Part shown: positions 36,216 through 45,075 of the stretch, in pieces | Position numbering within the stretch: the stretch's first letter is position 1 | Layout: every line of letters begins with the position of its first letter | NCBI RefSeq assembly: GCF_002914585.1 | Contig: NZ_PDDM01000022.1 | Span: 1-64,000, forward strand | Direction: 5' to 3' | DNA from: Pseudanabaena sp. BC1403 | GTDB lineage: Bacteria > Cyanobacteriota > Cyanobacteriia > Pseudanabaenales > Pseudanabaenaceae | DNA: 64,000 nt | The notes under the pieces: model-generated | Databases searched by the model: none | What the model saw: the letters and a program-made list of their open reading frames with translations, nothing else | What the model was told of the DNA's origin: nothing | Position numbers and translations under genes: made by a program

Positions 36216-37145
36216 CTAAGCAAGAAAGTTGTTTCCCTGTAAAATATCAGTTTTAGTAAAATCTGCCCCAGTCAAAATTGCCTCACCAAAATCCACACCT
36301 CGTAAATTTGCACCTGTAAAGTTCACACCCCCTAAATTTGCGGCGGTAAAATTTGCCCCTTCTAAATCTGCACCACTAAGATCAGCTCCGACTAATAATG
36401 CATCGGTAAAGTCAGCTTTTTGCAAGCAAGCTTCACTCATCATTGCACCAGCTAGATTCGCACCAACAAATTTTGTTTCTATCATTGATACCTCACATAA
36501 GTCTGACAACATCAATTTGGCATTAGTAAAATCTGCACCACTCAAATTTGCCCCATTGAGTTTTGCACTGATTAGATTTATTAGTCTAAAGTTCCGTCTC
36601 CCGACTGAATACATATATAAGACTTCTTGACTGCGATCTAAAAACATAGGGCGATCGCACTGAGTCTCTTCTAAATCTATTGAATTAGTAGATGTACTGA
36701 TCAAATTGAGTAGATGGTTTTGCTCAAGTTCTAAATTGGTAGTATCACAATCAGGTAAAACTTCAGCAATTAGATCTAACCGTTGAGAAATATTTTGTCG
36801 TTGAGTCATTAATTCTTGAATTTGCAAATCCAGCTTATCCAGTTTCCGCTTCACCATGAGTTTGAAGGTTGCATAGGGTATGGTATGCAAAGCTTGTAGA
36901 TCCATTAGTTGTTTGATCTCATCAAGAGAAAGTCCAAAAGCTTTGACCCCTTGAATAAATAAAAGGCGCTCCAACGCATCTGTAGAGTAAATTCGGTAGC
37001 CTTGCTCAGTTCGATGAGGTTTGCGCAATAATTCCAGACGTTCGTAATAGCGAATAGTTTGAACAGGAATTTCAACTAAATTACTGAGTTCACCGATTAA
37101 CCAACCACGGGCACGTCCAACTGGATTACTTTCGATTGGTTCCAT
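36216..37145 (-). CDS. MerR-type regulator fused to pentapeptide repeats
   Basis: 309 aa. Residues about 15-125 are a MerR DNA-binding and dimerisation region (LIGELSNLVEIPVQTIRYYE, LLRKPHRTEQGYRIY, FGLSLDEIKQLMDL, then a coiled coil). Residues about 185-305 are pentapeptide repeats of the A(D/N)LxG type (LNGANLSGADFTNAKL, LVGADLSGADLEGANF). MerR proteins usually end in a small ligand-binding domain; here a right-handed quadrilateral beta-helix takes its place. It probably binds DNA with a pentapeptide sensor or protein-interaction tail. Confidence 0.88.
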   Translation of the reverse strand: MEPIESNPVGRARGWLIGELSNLVEIPVQTIRYYERLELLRKPHRTEQGYRIYSTDALERLLFIQGVKAFGLSLDEIKQLMDLQALHTIPYATFKLMVKRKLDKLDLQIQELMTQRQNISQRLDLIAEVLPDCDTTNLELEQNHLLNLISTSTNSIDLEETQCDRPMFLDRSQEVLYMYSVGRRNFRLINLISAKLNGANLSGADFTNAKLMLSDLCEVSMIETKFVGANLAGAMMSEACLQKADFTDALLVGADLSGADLEGANFTAANLGGVNFTGANLRGVDFGEAILTGADFTKTDILQGNNFLA

Positions 37146-37218
37146 GACTTATAGAAACTATTTTAGGAACTAATGATATACATAAACATTTTACTACGAT
37201 ATCGCGATCGCTACTTTA

Positions 37219-37319
37219 TACCAAAGCACAAAGTGGCGTAGCCACTTTGTGCTTTTAAAACCCTTACAGGGTTTGCTTTTTAATTCACAGAAGTGTTGTC
37301 ACACTTTTGTGAATTGGTA
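37219..37319. mobile_element. MITE family 1, copy b (101 bp, TTA target duplication)
   Basis: TACCAAAGCACAAAGTGG to AATTGGTA, flanked by TTA at 37216-37218 and 37320-37322. Three hairpins inside: CACAAAGTGGC/GCCACTTTGTG, AACCCTTACAGGGTTT and AATTCACAGAAGTGT/ACACTTTTGTGAATT. Best-preserved complete copy. Confidence 0.9.
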
Positions 37320-37363
37320 TTAGTGAAGAGATACAGCAGTTTTTAATCGAAGAACCCATAAGA

Positions 37364-37401
37364 AAAGCTTTAAAAGCATTGCTTTTAAAGCTTTTCTTGG
37401 T
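37364..37401 (-). terminator. Hairpin after the second amidohydrolase gene
   Basis: AGAAAAGCTTTAAAAGCA pairs with TGCTTTTAAAGCTTTTCT, flanked by CCCATA and TTGGTTTGGGG. It lies 30 bp downstream of the operon's last gene. Confidence 0.65.
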
Positions 37402-37432
37402 TTGGGGTTGAGCGCAAAGCACTGTCAAAGAC

Positions 37433-38119
37433 CTATGCGATCGCCATTGTTTGAGGTGCTAATACCGAAATCACCGCATCAGCGTTTGCAGTCCAACCGA
37501 TGATCCCGCCTTGAGCGCGAAGCATTTCAATCGTTGAAGATTTAAATTCTGGAAAATAGCTCGCAGTTCCATCTTCGATTAGTAAGCATTCATAACCGCG
37601 ATCGTTGGCTTCACGCATTGTTGTTTGGACACATACTTCCGTAGTAACACCAGTAAAGAGAAGATGAGTAATCTGTTCTTTTTGCAAGATATCCTCTAAG
37701 CTTGTTCGACAAAATGCACCTTTCCCTGGTTTGACAATCACAATTTCATTATCTAGAGGCGTAAGCTCAGGAATAATATTATTGCCATCTTCCCCAACGA
37801 TTAGGATTCGCCCCATTGTTCCTTGGTCACCAATTTTAGGATTGCCTTGACCTCGATTGAGCTTTGAGGGAGGACAGTCTGATAAGTCAGGAGAATGAGC
37901 CTCGATGGTGTGAATTACAGGCAAATCTAGCGATCGGAAAGTTTCTAATAGACTCTTAACTGTTGGCACGATGCTCTGTAATTGTGTGACATCATTACCT
38001 AGTGCATCACCAAAACCACCATGTTCTAGGAAATCACGTTGCATATCGATAATGACTAGAGCTATTTTGCTCTCAGTTGGCAATTCATAATCATAAGGTT
38101 GAGCCGCGATCGCAGGCAT
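37433..38119 (-). CDS. Isochorismatase-fold cysteine hydrolase (triuret hydrolase-like)
   Basis: 228 aa. The catalytic triad of the family is visible: Asp25 (VIIDMQRDF), Lys130 (VKPGKGAF) and Cys163 ([19 protein letters not shown]). The same architecture as the upstream BiuH-like enzyme but with [12 protein letters not shown] and [14 protein letters not shown], features I associate with triuret/ureidoacrylate-type hydrolases. It is the last gene of a four-gene operon with the ABC ATPase, cupin and BiuH-like gene, so an amide or ureide substrate is likely. Exact substrate is not determined. Confidence 0.8.
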   Translation of the reverse strand: MPAIAAQPYDYELPTESKIALVIIDMQRDFLEHGGFGDALGNDVTQLQSIVPTVKSLLETFRSLDLPVIHTIEAHSPDLSDCPPSKLNRGQGNPKIGDQGTMGRILIVGEDGNNIIPELTPLDNEIVIVKPGKGAFCRTSLEDILQKEQITHLLFTGVTTEVCVQTTMREANDRGYECLLIEDGTASYFPEFKSSTIEMLRAQGGIIGWTANADAVISVLAPQTMAIA

Positions 38120-38152
38120 AAGTTTCTCCTCAATAATTGAGTATATGGTTTT

Positions 38153-38189
38153 GCAGTTTTCATTTTGCCGTAGGCAAAATGAAAACTGC
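38153..38189. repeat. Perfect hairpin in the operon
   Basis: GCAGTTTTCATTTTGCC pairs with GGCAAAATGAAAACTGC around GTA, between the cupin and hydrolase genes; it may give differential expression. Confidence 0.7.
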
Positions 38190-38543
38190 TTATTCGTTAA
38201 TAATTACAGGTTTTTCCCAGACAATGAGAACCACGCATCCTTCTTCACTAGAGACTTGATGACTAGTATCAGGAGGGTTAATGACTACAGAGCCTTTGGC
38301 ATATTTGCCATCAGCATCGGTCTGTGAACCCGACAAGACGAATATATGTTCGTACCCTGAATGGGAATGATGGGGAACCTTCGCTCCTGCTTCATAGCGC
38401 AGCAGTGCTGCACTTGCTCCCAAATCATTCTTGTATAAAGGATAGATTTCGACTCCTTGGCGAAATGGCTCCCAAGGTAGATCATCATAGCTAGAGCGAG
38501 TGAGCAATTCAGGAAAGACCCGAACCTTTTGATTGATAATCAT
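38190..38543 (-). CDS. Cupin-domain protein
   Basis: 117 aa single cupin, of the ChrR-like group. Metal-binding motif 1 [16 protein letters not shown] and motif 2 [10 protein letters not shown] are both present. It lies between the ABC ATPase and the second hydrolase on the same strand, 61 bp after the ATPase stop. It may be an isomerase, sensor or accessory enzyme for the ureide substrate; no specific reaction can be assigned. Confidence 0.8.
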   Translation of the reverse strand: MIINQKVRVFPELLTRSSYDDLPWEPFRQGVEIYPLYKNDLGASAALLRYEAGAKVPHHSHSGYEHIFVLSGSQTDADGKYAKGSVVINPPDTSHQVSSEEGCVVLIVWEKPVIINE

Positions 38544-38558
38544 GTTTTTTTATATAAA

Positions 38559-38592
38559 GGTTTTGCATTTACTCATGGCAAATGCAAAACCT
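38559..38592. repeat. Hairpin between ABC ATPase and cupin genes
   Basis: GGTTTTGCATTT pairs with AAATGCAAAACC around ACTCATGGC. Confidence 0.65.
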
Positions 38593-38604
38593 CAAAATCC
38601 TAAC

Positions 38605-40245
38605 TTAATGTCCTGCCATTTTCTGTCCGATCTCAGCGAGATTAGCTTCAGTACTGGCACTTTCGTAAACGAATTTACCATCACTTATCACTAGAATGCG
38701 ATCGCTTAAAGTCAAAATCTCATCAAGATCTTCGCTGACTAAGAGTACAGCCACGCCGCGATTTCGAGCTTCCACAATTTGATTGTGAATATACTCAACC
38801 GCTGCGAAGTCTAGACCAAAGACAGGATTTGCCACAATCAATAATTTGATTTTCTCTGCGGAAAGCTCTCTCGCAAGAACTGTACGCTGCACATTACCAC
38901 CTGAGAGATTACCGACAGGGGTTTCAGGTGATGGCGTTTTGATCGAGAATACCTTAATCAAATTCTTGGCAGTTTCACGAATTGCCTTGAATAGCAGTAA
39001 AATCCCACCTTTAGCTTGTGGATCTCGATCAAAGGTTCTTAAAGCCAGATTCTCAGCGACACTCATATACGGCACACAGGCATTCCGCAGAGGTTCTTCG
39101 GGCAGTGAGAATACTTGATGGCTATACATTTCCTTGCGCGTTGCATAGTAGCGATCGCCATTGACAAAAACTTCGCCAGATGTGGGGATGCGCTGCCCAG
39201 AGAGAACTTCCACTAGCTCTTTCTGTCCATTACCTGACACGCCAGCGATACCAACGATTTCACCGCTTTTGATTTTTAAATCAACGCCAGCAACTGCTTC
39301 TAAACCATTATCGCGATCGGCATGAACATTCCGCACTTCGAGAACTAGATTATCTGTCGCAACTTCTGTTTTGATAACTTGACGGGCTTCTTTTGCTTCA
39401 CCAAGCATCATTGCCGCCATATCCGAGACTGATAGATCTTTAGTAGAACCTGTCCCTACATATTTGCCTTTACGCAGCACCGTGACATCATCGGCAAAGG
39501 CAGTAATCTCACGGAACTTGTGACTGATCATCAAGACGCTCAAGCGTCCTGCGGTAACTTCCTCGCGCAAAAGCCCTAACACTTCATCGGCTTCTTGAGG
39601 AGTCAAAACTGATGTTGGTTCATCGAGAATGAGAATGCGACTTTTGAGATAAAGTTGTTTGAGAATTTCTAACTTCTGCTTTTGTCCAGCAGCCAACTGC
39701 GAGATTGGCGTATTGAGATCAATTTTAAAAGGAGCCGATGCCATGAATGCTTCTAGCTTTTCTAATTCATCCTTCCAATTAATGATCGTCGGTGTGTCAG
39801 GACGCACTAACAAGAGATTCTCGGCAACCGTCATCGCAGGCACAACCGTGAAATGCTGATAAACCATGCCAATGCCATAGTTATAGGCATCACGCGGACT
39901 GCTGATATCGCGGGATTGTTTGTTAATCAAAATATCGCCATGACTCGCAGCATGGAAACCCATAATGCATTTGACCAACGTGCTTTTACCTGCACCATTT
40001 TCACCGAGTAGTGCATGAAAAGTCCCAGGAGCAAGCTTGAGCGAGACATTATCAACGGCGACGAACGAGCCAAACTTCTTAGAGATATTTACTAGCTCTA
40101 ATTCAGGAGGTAGGTGCGATCGCAAGGTATCAGCGGAAACACTAGATGGAATAGTCAAGGATGGTATCGACTCTTTCATAGATTCTTCTTCGACCAGATT
40201 AGCAGCAAGATTGCTTTCAAGATCGTCAGGCATCGGTTTTTCCAT
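38605..40245 (-). CDS. ABC transporter ATPase, two-domain RbsA/BMP type
   Basis: 546 aa with two ATPase halves. Domain 1 has Walker A LGENGAGKST, a degenerate signature LAAGQKQKLEI and Walker B ILDEPTSVL; domain 2 has the degenerate P-loop GVSGNGQKELVE typical of sugar, nucleoside and BMP-family importers. The permease and binding-protein genes are not in this window. The neighbouring amidohydrolases suggest uptake of a small nitrogen compound. The start may be the ATG six codons later (MPDDLESN). Confidence 0.85.
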   Translation of the reverse strand: MEKPMPDDLESNLAANLVEEESMKESIPSLTIPSSVSADTLRSHLPPELELVNISKKFGSFVAVDNVSLKLAPGTFHALLGENGAGKSTLVKCIMGFHAASHGDILINKQSRDISSPRDAYNYGIGMVYQHFTVVPAMTVAENLLLVRPDTPTIINWKDELEKLEAFMASAPFKIDLNTPISQLAAGQKQKLEILKQLYLKSRILILDEPTSVLTPQEADEVLGLLREEVTAGRLSVLMISHKFREITAFADDVTVLRKGKYVGTGSTKDLSVSDMAAMMLGEAKEARQVIKTEVATDNLVLEVRNVHADRDNGLEAVAGVDLKIKSGEIVGIAGVSGNGQKELVEVLSGQRIPTSGEVFVNGDRYYATRKEMYSHQVFSLPEEPLRNACVPYMSVAENLALRTFDRDPQAKGGILLLFKAIRETAKNLIKVFSIKTPSPETPVGNLSGGNVQRTVLARELSAEKIKLLIVANPVFGLDFAAVEYIHNQIVEARNRGVAVLLVSEDLDEILTLSDRILVISDGKFVYESASTEANLAEIGQKMAGH

Positions 40246-40280
40246 AGCAACGTACTACTTAAAGCATTTTGATAATTTAA

Positions 40281-40964
40281 CTAGAAATTTTGCGCGATCG
40301 CTGTAGTCAATGTTTCAGAATCACTGACTGCACCAAATACGCCGCCTTGCATTTCGATCATTTTCAGCGCCGCAAGATGATTGCCATAGTCAGTTGCACC
40401 TGTGCAGTCAGACAGCATCAGACATTCATAGCCACGATCATTAGCATCACGCATGGTCGTGTGGACGCAGACATCGGTGGTAATGCCCGACAAGATAATA
40501 TTTTGAATGCCATTACGTTTTAAAAGTAGGTCGAGATCGGTGGCATAGAATGAGCCTTTTCCAGGTTTGTCGATAATTGGTTCACCTGCGATCGGGTAAA
40601 GCTCTGGAATGATATCCCAACCTTTTTCACCACGGACTAAGATTTTGCCACAGGGCCCTTCATCACCAATGCCTGCACCAATTCTTTGCGATCGCCAGCG
40701 CTTGTTTTCAGGTAAATCTGATAAGTCGGGGCGATGTCCTTCGCGGGTGTGAATAATCAGAAAGCCTTTTTCGCGAAACAGGGTTAAAACTTTTTTAATT
40801 GGCTCAATCGGAGCGCGGGTGAGTGAGAGGTCATAGCCCATTTTGTCTACATAGCCACCGACTCCACAAAAGTCTGTCTGCATATCGATGATGATCAGAG
40901 CAGTATTGTCTGGTCTGAGGTCACCGTTGTAGGGGTAAGGATAGGGGGTAGAGTTAATATGCAT
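40281..40964 (-). CDS. biuH: Biuret amidohydrolase-like enzyme
   Basis: 227 aa isochorismatase-fold hydrolase. Residues Asp27 ([11 protein letters not shown]), Lys133 ([10 protein letters not shown]) and Cys166 ([20 protein letters not shown]) each lie exactly nine positions before the triad I recall for Rhizobium BiuH (Asp36, Lys142, Cys175), and surrounding blocks ([52 protein letters not shown]) match that enzyme closely. Biuret hydrolysis gives allophanate and ammonia. First gene of the operon. An allophanate hydrolase gene was not seen in the window. Confidence 0.72.
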   Translation of the reverse strand: MHINSTPYPYPYNGDLRPDNTALIIIDMQTDFCGVGGYVDKMGYDLSLTRAPIEPIKKVLTLFREKGFLIIHTREGHRPDLSDLPENKRWRSQRIGAGIGDEGPCGKILVRGEKGWDIIPELYPIAGEPIIDKPGKGSFYATDLDLLLKRNGIQNIILSGITTDVCVHTTMRDANDRGYECLMLSDCTGATDYGNHLAALKMIEMQGGVFGAVSDSETLTTAIAQNF

Positions 40965-41102
40965 AAGCGATTTTTTTTAGATTAATACAAACTTGCGTTG
41001 TAGATTTGTATTAATTGTTGAGGATCTGGTTAGCCCAGACTGTTACTCAGAAACTTATAGCGATCGCAGCTTTAATCTGCTAAACAAATACGCTAAACAA
41101 AA

Positions 41103-41666
41103 ATGAACACTTTTTATCCTGAAAATCGGCAACAGTGGCGAGAATGGTTGGCTAGGAATCATTCTACAGAAAGCTCTATTTGGCTAATCTATTACAAGAA
41201 AAACAGTGGCAAACCTTCCATAAATTACAGTGATGCTGTAGACGAAGCGCTCTGTTTTGGCTGGATAGACAGCAAGGCAAAGTCTATTGACACAGAAAAG
41301 TATATGCAATTTTTTAGCGTGAGAAAGCCAAATAGTGTGTGGTCTAAGGTGAACAAAGAGAAAGTCGCTAGTCTAATTGATAAGAACCTGATGACACAAG
41401 CTGGACTTAATGCGATCGCGATCGCTAAAAGTAATGGCTCTTGGAACATTCTTGATGAAGTTGAAGCTTTAATCATTCCCGATGACTTGATGACATCATT
41501 ATCTTCAAGTCCAGTTGCAAAAGATTATTTTCTGAATTTGAGTCGAACAGACAAGCGAAATCTTTTGCAATGGAGAACTTTAGCAAAAAGGGAAGAGACA
41601 AGACAAAAAAGAATCAGAGAAATTGTGATTTCCGCAGAAAATCAAAGAAAGCCAAAGCAATTTTGA
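41103..41666 (+). CDS. YdeI/OmpD-associated family protein
   Basis: 187 aa. WREWLARNHSTESSIWLIYYKKNSG followed by INYSDAVDEALCFGWIDSKA (split) and FSVRKPNSVWSKVNKEKVA is the YdeI/OmpD-associated pattern; the C-terminal SPVAKDYFLNLSRTDKRNLL block is also conserved. Function is unknown in bacteria; a role in stress tolerance has been proposed. No operon partners. Confidence 0.8.
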   Translation: MNTFYPENRQQWREWLARNHSTESSIWLIYYKKNSGKPSINYSDAVDEALCFGWIDSKAKSIDTEKYMQFFSVRKPNSVWSKVNKEKVASLIDKNLMTQAGLNAIAIAKSNGSWNILDEVEALIIPDDLMTSLSSSPVAKDYFLNLSRTDKRNLLQWRTLAKREETRQKRIREIVISAENQRKPKQF

Positions 41667-41784
41667 GAGATGAACTTAGTAAGAGAAGAAATCATCTGCA
41701 AAACGGTGTAGCCATAGCTACGGTCATGCCTAGCCCAAAAAAGCACAAACCTCTCGTAGACAGATATTAAGATCCCCGACTTTT

Positions 41785-41817
41785 AAGGATGGGCGGCGCT
41801 TCGCGCCGCCCATCCTT
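41785..41817. terminator. Bidirectional terminator hairpin
   Basis: AAGGATGGGCGGCGC and its exact complement around TTC, between the convergent YdeI and carbonic anhydrase genes. Confidence 0.8.
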
Positions 41818-41819
41818 AC

Positions 41820-42446
41820 CTATTTAGTACTACCCAGAAACTCAACCTTTCCCGTCGCCAACCGATAATAAGCAGGAACAACCTTCAAATTTCCATTCTT
41901 TACTTCATGGGACAAAATGGGAACCGTAGATTCAATCTCCTTTACCATCAAATTGACATGTGCCTTCACCGTATCGCTCACCACACAATCACCATTAGCT
42001 TCCTGACCAGCCTGCACCGCAGGCTCAATATACTTAATCAACGAATTGAGCTTTCCCTCAGAAAATGCATGACCGATCGCAGCCATCACCGCACCGCATC
42101 GCTCATGTCCAAGCACAACAACTAGTCTTGTTCCCAGATGCTCAACCGCAAACTCAATACTAGCAATCACCGCATCGTCAGCCACATTTCCCGCAACCCT
42201 AAGCACAAACAAATCCCCAACCCCTTGATCGAAAATCAGTTCAGGCACAACCCGAGAATCAGCACAACCTAAGACGATCGCAAAAGGATGCTGGGCAATT
42301 GACAGATCAACTCGGCGTTGCGAACCCTCATGGGGATGCTCTACATGATCGAGCGCATAGCGATCGTTGCCTTCTTTAAGTTCCCGCAGGGCAGCTTCAG
42401 CATCTAGATTCTCGACAGTATAGTAGGTTTGATTTGCCGTGAGCAT
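41820..42446 (-). CDS. Beta-class carbonic anhydrase
   Basis: 208 aa. Zinc ligands and the Asp/Arg dyad are in GCADSRVVPE (Cys, Asp, Arg) and in GHERCGAV (His, Cys), the beta-CA signature. It interconverts CO2 and bicarbonate. The length is that of short bacterial beta-CAs and lacks the C-terminal extension seen in carboxysomal CcaA, so it is probably a non-carboxysomal or EcaB-like enzyme; a signal peptide is not evident. Confidence 0.93.
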   Translation of the reverse strand: MLTANQTYYTVENLDAEAALRELKEGNDRYALDHVEHPHEGSQRRVDLSIAQHPFAIVLGCADSRVVPELIFDQGVGDLFVLRVAGNVADDAVIASIEFAVEHLGTRLVVVLGHERCGAVMAAIGHAFSEGKLNSLIKYIEPAVQAGQEANGDCVVSDTVKAHVNLMVKEIESTVPILSHEVKNGNLKVVPAYYRLATGKVEFLGSTK

Positions 42447-42576
42447 AGGTGATCATGAAATTGGTATGCTCAAAGTTAGCTAGCTTTCCATTCTGAAACA
42501 GTAGTGAATTTAACATAAGTTCGATAGAAGCTAGTGAATGTATTGTTCTCATAACTAAACTGCGCGATCGCAATTT

Positions 42577-42653
42577 AACAACAAGCCAAACCCAATGATT
42601 ATAAAAGCTACGCTTCGGGTAGCTTTTATAATCATTGGGTTTGGCTTGTTGTT
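42577..42653. repeat. 77-bp perfect palindrome at the end of the 5'-nucleotidase gene
   Basis: Arms of about 34 bp starting AACAACAAGCCAAACCCAAT around CGCTTCGGG. Its right end includes most of the 5'-nucleotidase stop codon. One of the longest hairpins in the window. Confidence 0.9.
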
Positions 42654-44325
42654 ACTGACGGACAATGCGATTCTCAGTTTTTACCTGCAAAGGCGACCTA
42701 GCAGTTATATATTCTGCGATCGTATCAGATAAGAGATAACCAGTTTCCAAAAGGTTTTTCCCTTCTGCAAAAACACGATAACCGTCACCACCAGAGGCAA
42801 GGAAGTTATTTGTCGCGACCTTATAAATTGTATTGGGATTTAACAATTGGAATGTCCCTGAAGCATCTTTAACTTCTACTTTCGTAACTCGCGTGCCTGA
42901 GGGAAGTTTCGCATCCCAGACAAAGCGAACTCCTGCCACTTGGGGAAATCTTCCTTCTTCTTTCTCTGCCATACTCACACCACTCTCTAGGGCTTCCTTT
43001 AATTGCTTGCCAGTTAACTCCACCCGCGTAATCGTATTGCCAAAGGGAAGTGCTTCTAAGACATTGCCCATCGTGATATTGCCTAGAGGGAAACCATTGC
43101 GAATGCCACCTGCATTAATCAGCGCTACTTGGACTTGATCGCCTTTAGTCTTTGCCAAGATCGCATCAGCTATCAAATTTCCTAAAGCAGTTTCGCTAGT
43201 TCGCAGTTTGACGCGATCGCCATCAAGAGCAACCAAAGATTTACCAATGATTTTTTGCCGTAAAGCCTCAATTGGCGCTGCATAGACTTTGAGTTTATCC
43301 GCAAATTCTGGATTGGATTTGACGCTTGCATCAAGAGCGTGGGGTTTACCTGCCCAAGCAATCAATTTGCCTGTACGATCGAAGCTCACCGACAAATCAC
43401 CCAAATATTTACCCCATTCCCAATCCGTTACCACTAACACAGGTTCCTTTGTGCCATTCTTCTCAACTAATGGATAGGGGTAGTTAGCATTAGGGATATT
43501 CCCAACAGGTGTATGGCTATGAGCACCGATGATGATATCAATATCAGGGACTTTTCGCGCCAGTGCCACATCATTCTCAAAGCCAATGTGAGTCAAAGCC
43601 ACAATCTTATTGATGCCTTGTTGTTTGAGAGCAATCACTGAGGCACGAGCGGCTGCGATCGGATCAGTAAACTTCACTCCATCACCAACGCTGGATAAAA
43701 TCGCTGTATCGGGAGTCGTCAAGCCAAATACCCCAATCTTTTCGCCTTTCACATCGAGAACATGCCAAGGACGAACTTTGCCATAGAGAGGTGATTCAGG
43801 TGCGATGTCGATATTTGCGGAAATAATTGGGAATTTTGCTTTAGAGATGAAGTCGGCAAGTACCTGCTGACCGCGATCGAATTCATGATTGCCAATAGTT
43901 CCTGCATCGTAGGCAAGGGCATTATAAAAATCGAGGTCAGCCTGTCCTAGATACTGATTGAAATAGAGAGTGCCTTGAAAAATATCGCCTGCATCTAATA
44001 GCAGTAAAGGCTCTTGATTGTTTTTACTTTCTATACGAATTTGGTCAATGAGAGTACGACGACGGGCTATTCCCCCCAAAAGGCGATCGCCATATTTGAT
44101 AGGTTCCAAATGCGCGTGGTGATCGTTGGTATGCAAAATCCTGAGGGAGAAGCGACTTTCTTGTGCAACGACATTTAAGAGTGCTGGTGAAACCACAATG
44201 AGAAAGGTAATCACAAAAGCTCCGAATATCTGAAAAGATCGCCTCATCTGCGGTTTCAGTTTTAAATAATTGGCGATCGCTTTTAAACTATTCTTCGCTT
44301 TCACAGTTATCACCCTCAAGTTCAA
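42652..44325 (-). CDS. 5'-nucleotidase/2',3'-cyclic phosphodiesterase family protein
   Basis: 557 aa secreted metallophosphoesterase. After a basic N-terminus and membrane/signal helix (about 31-54), the catalytic domain has LRILHTNDHHAHLEP, DAGDIFQGTLYFNQY, GNHEFDRG and GAHSHT, the two-metal motifs. The C-terminal 5'-nucleotidase domain (about 365-557) has NLIADAILAKT, INAGGIRNGF and FLASGGDGYRVF. It dephosphorylates nucleotides or UDP-sugars outside the plasma membrane to scavenge phosphate or nucleosides. Confidence 0.92.
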   Translation of the reverse strand: MNLRVITVKAKNSLKAIANYLKLKPQMRRSFQIFGAFVITFLIVVSPALLNVVAQESRFSLRILHTNDHHAHLEPIKYGDRLLGGIARRRTLIDQIRIESKNNQEPLLLLDAGDIFQGTLYFNQYLGQADLDFYNALAYDAGTIGNHEFDRGQQVLADFISKAKFPIISANIDIAPESPLYGKVRPWHVLDVKGEKIGVFGLTTPDTAILSSVGDGVKFTDPIAAARASVIALKQQGINKIVALTHIGFENDVALARKVPDIDIIIGAHSHTPVGNIPNANYPYPLVEKNGTKEPVLVVTDWEWGKYLGDLSVSFDRTGKLIAWAGKPHALDASVKSNPEFADKLKVYAAPIEALRQKIIGKSLVALDGDRVKLRTSETALGNLIADAILAKTKGDQVQVALINAGGIRNGFPLGNITMGNVLEALPFGNTITRVELTGKQLKEALESGVSMAEKEEGRFPQVAGVRFVWDAKLPSGTRVTKVEVKDASGTFQLLNPNTIYKVATNNFLASGGDGYRVFAEGKNLLETGYLLSDTIAEYITARSPLQVKTENRIVRQ

Positions 44326-44367
44326 AGTTTTTTCTATGCCAGTTTAACGCTTGTTTTAAGCGATCGC

Positions 44368-45000
44368 TTAAAATTTAATCCGCCGATATACTTCTGACAT
44401 TGGCAGTTCTAAATTCAAGCTCTGTAAATGAATAGACTGCTCTAAGCGATCGCATATTTGTAGTTCCCAACGATCATTGTTATTTTGGCGATCAATTTGG
44501 TGATATTGCTCCACATAGGGTTCTGATTGACTAACGAGTAAATATTCACAAAAGCTAGAAATCGAGCGATATTTTCTAAACTTGTCGCCGCGATCGTAGC
44601 CTTCAGTTGAGGGAGATAGAACTTCCACAATCAGTAAGGGATTTAGAATTTCGTCAGTGCGATCGCCATTAAATTCTGGCTCGCCGTTAATAACCACGAG
44701 ATCGGTGTAAGTACCGCAGTTATACTCAGGAACCCATACTCGTAAAGCGCTGTTGTATAACCGAAAATCTGTATCTCTAAGCAAAAATCCTAGGTAACTC
44801 AATAGATTGACTGAGATCGTGCTATGAGTTGCTGTTGCTCCAGATATGGTAATCATTTCTCCGTTGCGATATTCATAACGTTCTTCAGATGTTTCGGCGA
44901 TCGCCCGATATCCCTCTAGGGTCATGCGAACTTTGCCATCTGAAACTTCAGATTCTGGAGATATATTTTTTGCGATCGGTTTAGCTTGAGCGATGACCAT
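44368..45000 (-). CDS. Uma2 family endonuclease-like protein
   Basis: 210 aa, DUF820/Uma2, a PD-(D/E)XK nuclease-like family hugely expanded in cyanobacteria. YEYRNGEMITISG, YTDLVVINGEPEF, LIVEVLSPSTEGYDRGDKFRKYR and EYLLVSQ are the family blocks with the catalytic acidic residues. Biological function is unsettled. There is a second, diverged Uma2 gene at 49181. Confidence 0.88.
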   Translation of the reverse strand: MVIAQAKPIAKNISPESEVSDGKVRMTLEGYRAIAETSEERYEYRNGEMITISGATATHSTISVNLLSYLGFLLRDTDFRLYNSALRVWVPEYNCGTYTDLVVINGEPEFNGDRTDEILNPLLIVEVLSPSTEGYDRGDKFRKYRSISSFCEYLLVSQSEPYVEQYHQIDRQNNNDRWELQICDRLEQSIHLQSLNLELPMSEVYRRIKF

Positions 45001-45033
45001 GAGCGTACCTCTGACGTAACGTTAAGAGCTAAT

Positions 45034-45073
45034 TATATCGTAGGGGCAATTCATGAATTGCCCCTACGATATA
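45034..45073. terminator. 40-bp perfect palindrome between Uma2 and dapL
   Basis: TATATCGTAGGGGCAATTCA and its exact complement. GTAGGGGCAATTC/GAATTGCCCCTAC is a word found repeated in many bacterial genomes. It lies just past the dapL stop, so it may terminate dapL. Confidence 0.85.
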
Positions 45074-45075
45074 CC

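Noticed and set aside
37219-37319. Possible CRISPR-like repeat unit
   Set aside because: Hairpins differ from each other, have no regular spacers, and the region has clear TTA target duplications, so it is a MITE.
41570-41770. 66-codon plus-strand frame overlapping the YdeI gene
   Set aside because: It is out of frame with the YdeI gene over most of its length and continues into a hairpin-rich gap without an RBS.
45034-45073. Regulatory operator for dapL
   Set aside because: The palindrome lies downstream of dapL and uses a word common to many genomes, so a terminator/repeat is the better reading.
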